A stretch of 64,000 bases of DNA from assembly GCA_025024175.1 (NCBI GenBank), contig QCXZ01000041.1, forward strand, positions 37,071,786-37,135,785. Reading direction: 5' to 3'. The number at the start of each line of letters is the position of its first letter. Position 1 is the stretch's first letter. Origin of the DNA: Rhyzopertha dominica (Eukaryota > Arthropoda > Insecta > Coleoptera > Bostrichidae). Below, one piece after another: positions 60,101-64,000 of the stretch. The translations under genes were made by a program, and so were the position numbers. The notes under the pieces are model-generated. The model saw only the letters and a list, made by a program, of their open reading frames with translations. It ran no database searches and was not told the DNA's origin.

Positions 60101-61080
60101 TAGCAAATACGCGATGTATTTGCGAATTTGTGTTGCTCTTTTACTTTCACATCCAACGGATGGGAAGTATTGTACGCGAAAAAAATTTTCAAAATTTTTT
60201 ATATGCTCATTCGCTTTAAAATGGTCGAAAACGCAAAAAAAAACAATTTGAGCAAAACAAATTTCTTGTCTATGTGTCTGTGTGTCTGTGTGTCCATGGT
60301 TTTGTTTATGGACACGATAACTTTCGAAAGACTTAATATATGAACTTGAAATTTGGCAAACCTATAAATATCGACTACCCAAAGCGACCTATTGTTTGTG
60401 GGGTAAGTAGGGTATCGAGAAGTGGGCAAAATTGGGGGGTAACTACCCTTTTTGCAAATTTTTATTTTTTATTTTTTTTTCGTTTTAATATATGATTAGT
60501 AATATAACTGCGAGTATTATTATTTCTTATAAATTTTCGATGCAGCAAACTGTTTAGAAGATATTAGAAAAAAAGCGTCACTTAAAGAAAACGGTTTTTC
60601 TTAAATATCTTCGAATATATTTAATATATTCAAAAAATGAAAATACCATCAGATAGGAAATAAAATTTCTCACAAAAAGTGTCATAAAATTTATCCAAAA
60701 TTTTGACATTTTCGAAATATTTCCAAAAAACGTATTTTGGACTCTACTCGCACGATTTTTTTTAAATTTTGGTATTATATAGAAAATGATTTCCGATCAG
60801 AAAGTAATTTTTTTGTTAAGTGAATAATTTTAGAGCTATTTGGAAAAAAAAACGATTTTAAAAATTTATGTATATTTGCTAATATCACGAGGACTGTTTG
60901 TTCTAGAAAAATAGTGTAGAGAGAAAAATGTTCAAAACCTGATTACTAATCGTGTAGTATAAAAAATAAAAACGTAAATGTTATTTTGACAATCGGATGT
61001 AGAAGTATTGATTCAATTTTCAGCGGTTTTTATGGTTTGATATCACAGTTTTTGTGAAAAATCGTGATTTAAAATAAACG
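60101..61080. other. A/T-run-rich low-complexity stretch
   Basis: Long A and T runs and a GTGTCT microsatellite (about 60274-60294). No gene. Confidence 0.5.
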
Positions 61081-61700
61081 GCAAAAGGCATTATCGAAAC
61101 AGGTTCTGCATATGCGAATACTGGTATTTATTCATTTGATGGTAAAAAAAGTACAAACTGATAACCTTCTACAATTTGGTAATAACCTAGCCTTTCATAG
61201 AGAATGCGTAATAAATTTAATGATTTTTCCTTTTACACCTGACTTTGTTAATAAACCCCAGAGCAAAAAATCCAATAAACTTAAAACAGGCAACCTAACA
61301 GGCCGTAAAAGGGTTCCCTGACGTCCTATCTGTCGAGCTGCAAAGATGTTATCCCTATACAATACAAAATGTGGTTGAGCGCCGTGTCAAACCAGGCATT
61401 GCCGTTTGGTATTCCTCGTCGATCTTCTTCGGGAAATAAATGTATGTACACTATCAGGTACAATATTACCATGCAGTAAGCTCAGGTATCTGATGTTACA
61501 TTTCCAGTTCACATGTTTAGTTTCTGAGGGTACTGAGTTATTCCATCTTGCCGTCAAGTCAGGAAATTTAAACACTACAGCAGCCGCAGTTATCAGTTTA
61601 GAAAAAAAGCGGCTTCGTCATAAAATAAAATTTGGATTATCGTTTATCATATCCTTCATCATCGCACAAAATTTGCCAAGATCATCTTCATTTAGTTCAT
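61081..61700 (+). other. Cluster of open frames, unidentified
   Basis: Plus-strand frames 61112-61321 and 61406-61702 follow each other with stops between. The composition is less T/A-run-rich than the preceding kilobase. Segments such as SGTILPCSKLRYLMLHFQF and SEGTELFHLAVKSGNLNT look protein-like. They could be a decayed transposon or host gene fragment. I do not recognise a family. Confidence 0.25.
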
Positions 61701-64000
61701 AGAGATGTTGTATTTTGTAGGATTTGTATTTGTTTTTTTTTTTTGATATTCGAAAATCGATGTTTGACTAATATTATTGCCCAAACCGACCTGCCCTGTT
61801 GACNTGTATGATATGATAATTTTCATTTGCAGCTGATTTCTGACATCCTGCACCGGTACCTTGGGTTATCTTTTACCTATCCAGTTTCTTTTAATTTATT
61901 ATCTAGCTTGGAAACTATGGATTCGACGACAGAATTTATATGCGTCTGAGCATTATTAACTAAATTACAAACATATTGTTGTGAACGTTGTCGATCTCCA
62001 TAGCCAACTTTGTAAATGAAAAAGAAACCACATAATGTATTTGAAAAGAAGGTCACGCTTTTCGTCGTTTATTTGGAGACAAGATTTTTCACATATTTCA
62101 TTATCAAAAAATACAGAATAGACTCGAGGTCGTTTCAAGGTTAAAAGACCAATACAAATCGAAAAAAGATTAGCTGATATTTAAAGACAAAGGACTGGGC
62201 TCCCATGGGCTAAGATAAGAAAAATAATTAAGCAAAATACTTGCTGAAGTTCGTATTTACGTAAATAAACACTGTTCATCAAAATCGCGAAATTGTGGGC
62301 AATAACTAGCATACTGAAGCTTTTATTTATAATGCACGTATTTCCAAAAGTTCTAAATTCAACTTGTGTTGTAACGTAACAATAACTACAGGGAAATCGC
62401 ATTTATATTTTAGTGTCGGGTAAATATTATGCCATTCCAAATTAATTAAAATGTCACATTATTGGAAATTATTCAGTTTTCAGCTGCGTAACTTTTCTAT
62501 TTTGATGCTCGTCAAAATGCAATTTTGCATTTCTAATTTGCTAGATAGAACTGGTGAACTGGTTTTAACCCTGCGTATACCTGAAAAATTCCAACACATA
62601 ATTGCTTCTTACTATACAGAAACAGGCTTAGGTAGGTAGGTTTTCCTGTATTTAGAATACTTCTCTAATTACTTACATCTTTTACATCTCCAAAGTTGCA
62701 TAAGTTTCCTGTTTTCTCAAGGACCACAGATATTTTTATTCATCTTCAACAAAATGGCAACGATTTCGCCATAGTCGAAATTTACATGTCACTAGACCTT
62801 CCATAGGTAGTTAACAGCGGTTCCTTTAGCTGCTACATATTTCTCATGGAAGCTATATCAACATACTGACTTGGATTACATTAATCACGTTAGACCTCGC
62901 TTTGAACCTATTTGTTTTTGTGTCGCGCCCAAAGTACGCCAGGAAAGAAGAAGCAGCCGCGCCTAGTACGTTGGTTAATATTATAATAAATATATACAAA
63001 ATATAAATATTATTCGTAGTCGTTGTCTCCAAGTCCTAACGTTTCTCAGGAAACTATAGTTGACATCCTCAGAGACGAACTAAAAATATCCTCCCCGGTG
63101 GCACGCCAGTGATTGGCAGCGCGACTTTGACTTCGATGTTTGCTTCTTCTGATAACAAGCCTCCGATTAAATATTATTTTTTCACATTGACTAGATTTTC
63201 CTCTTGTGTTGTGTTTGATACTCGTGCGAATTGCGTCAGTATCGAAAGTGCACTAAAATGTCGAACTATACACAAGCTTTGTGTTACAATCATATTAAGA
63301 AAACTAAAAGCAGCTGCGTAAAGTGCTTTTTATTTCCTAAAGATAGTCAATTGTCTAACGAGTTGATAGTCCCATGCCGGCGAAAGGGCGAGATATTTCG
63401 TTGCTACTTTTGAGGTTTGATTTGCCTGGGTGTTAGTATTTGTTAATATAATTACTTATACTCCTATATCTTAAGTTGTTAAGAAATATAACGAACAAAG
63501 GACGACGCCGTGTGTCTGAAGTAAGTTTTCTAGTCTGCATGTAGCTGTACCATCTGTTACGGAAAAATGCTTGAAGAAGCGTTGCCACATTTTTCAAACA
63601 TACGTTATTTAGCAAGTTCAAACGTTTGCAAAGAGAACTGCTGAAAAACTTAAAACTGGTATGCCATAGTTCTGGTATGTGTCTTACAGCCATTGCAAAA
63701 TGAAGCAAAGTTCCCGCAATTCAATAATCGACAGTTTGTTTATACGTTTAATTTATTATATTAATCAACACGTACAGAGCACCTTTTTTATGCAAGGAAT
63801 AATATGTACATGTAAATAGGTATTACCTATACTTAAAGCAGTTTTCAACGTATTATTTAATTGTCGTATTCAATAAAATCCGTGTTATCCTGTAAATGGG
63901 GTTATAAAGTTCAAATATATCTTATTTTAGTATAATTAGTCATCTGACTGTTTACTAAGTGTTTTTAATTACTGAGTTAGTTCGGACACTACATTTATAC
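61701..64000. other. Non-coding stretch to the end of the window
   Basis: No gene recognised. 63109-63413 has two overlapping plus-strand frames of 60-70 codons in a slightly less AT-rich setting, without known similarity. Confidence 0.35.

Overview
The window looks like arthropod, most likely insect, nuclear DNA. It is strongly AT-rich, has eukaryotic transposon families throughout (mariner, hAT, piggyBac-like, Ty3/gypsy-type LTR, CR1/Jockey-type non-LTR, tRNA-derived SINE, Foldback/MULE-like), and contains no operons or compact coding. I found no intact host gene that I can name. A few short candidate exons are listed with low confidence. Single ambiguous bases (n) are scattered through it.

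Layout. 1-5.8 kb: a palindromic MITE (1010-1311) and a decayed hAT transposase on the minus strand (about 1.9-3.4 kb). 5.8-7.0 kb: a dead mariner-type element. 7.0-22.8 kb: a nest of insertions. A pair of 922-bp, about 99% identical TG...CA repeats (7342-8263, 21772-22693) with a 4-bp target duplication forms an LTR unit. Between them lie a decayed CR1/Jockey-like retrotransposon (coding remnants 9339-12105) and an 8.7-kb Foldback-type element (12674-21405). The Foldback element has about 270-bp unique inverted ends, a perfect 9-bp target duplication, about 49 copies of a 156-bp tandem repeat in one orientation and about 3.7 in the other. The LTR unit itself may sit inside a short piggyBac-like element.

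22.8-36.6 kb: a mariner-like element (24426-25600), a hAT-type element with 8-bp target duplications (26427-28898), a second mariner-like fragment near 30.2 kb, a THAP-like zinc-finger fragment (32.0-32.25 kb) and a SINE (34.5-34.9 kb).

36.6-37.8 kb: the most interesting locus. It is a tandem array of 352-bp units in which three units carry a hammerhead self-cleaving ribozyme motif with matching stem I, stem II, core and NUH cleavage triplet. An outer 20-bp helix shows compensatory changes between copies. This fits the known animal retrozyme or ribozyme-satellite type. A decayed, rearranged relative lies at 51.8-52.1 kb.

37.8-64 kb: sparse. It holds copies of a TACAGGGT-type MITE (38.8-41.4 kb), a palindromic MITE (55.8-56.1 kb), hAT-like ends, two hammerhead-like short motifs (50.7 and 54.15 kb), and several stretches less AT-rich than their surroundings (52.8-53.8, 54.55-54.9, 57.4-57.6, 59.4-59.65 kb) that look like possible conserved non-coding DNA. 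The window is best read as an intergenic or intronic desert built by layered transposition.
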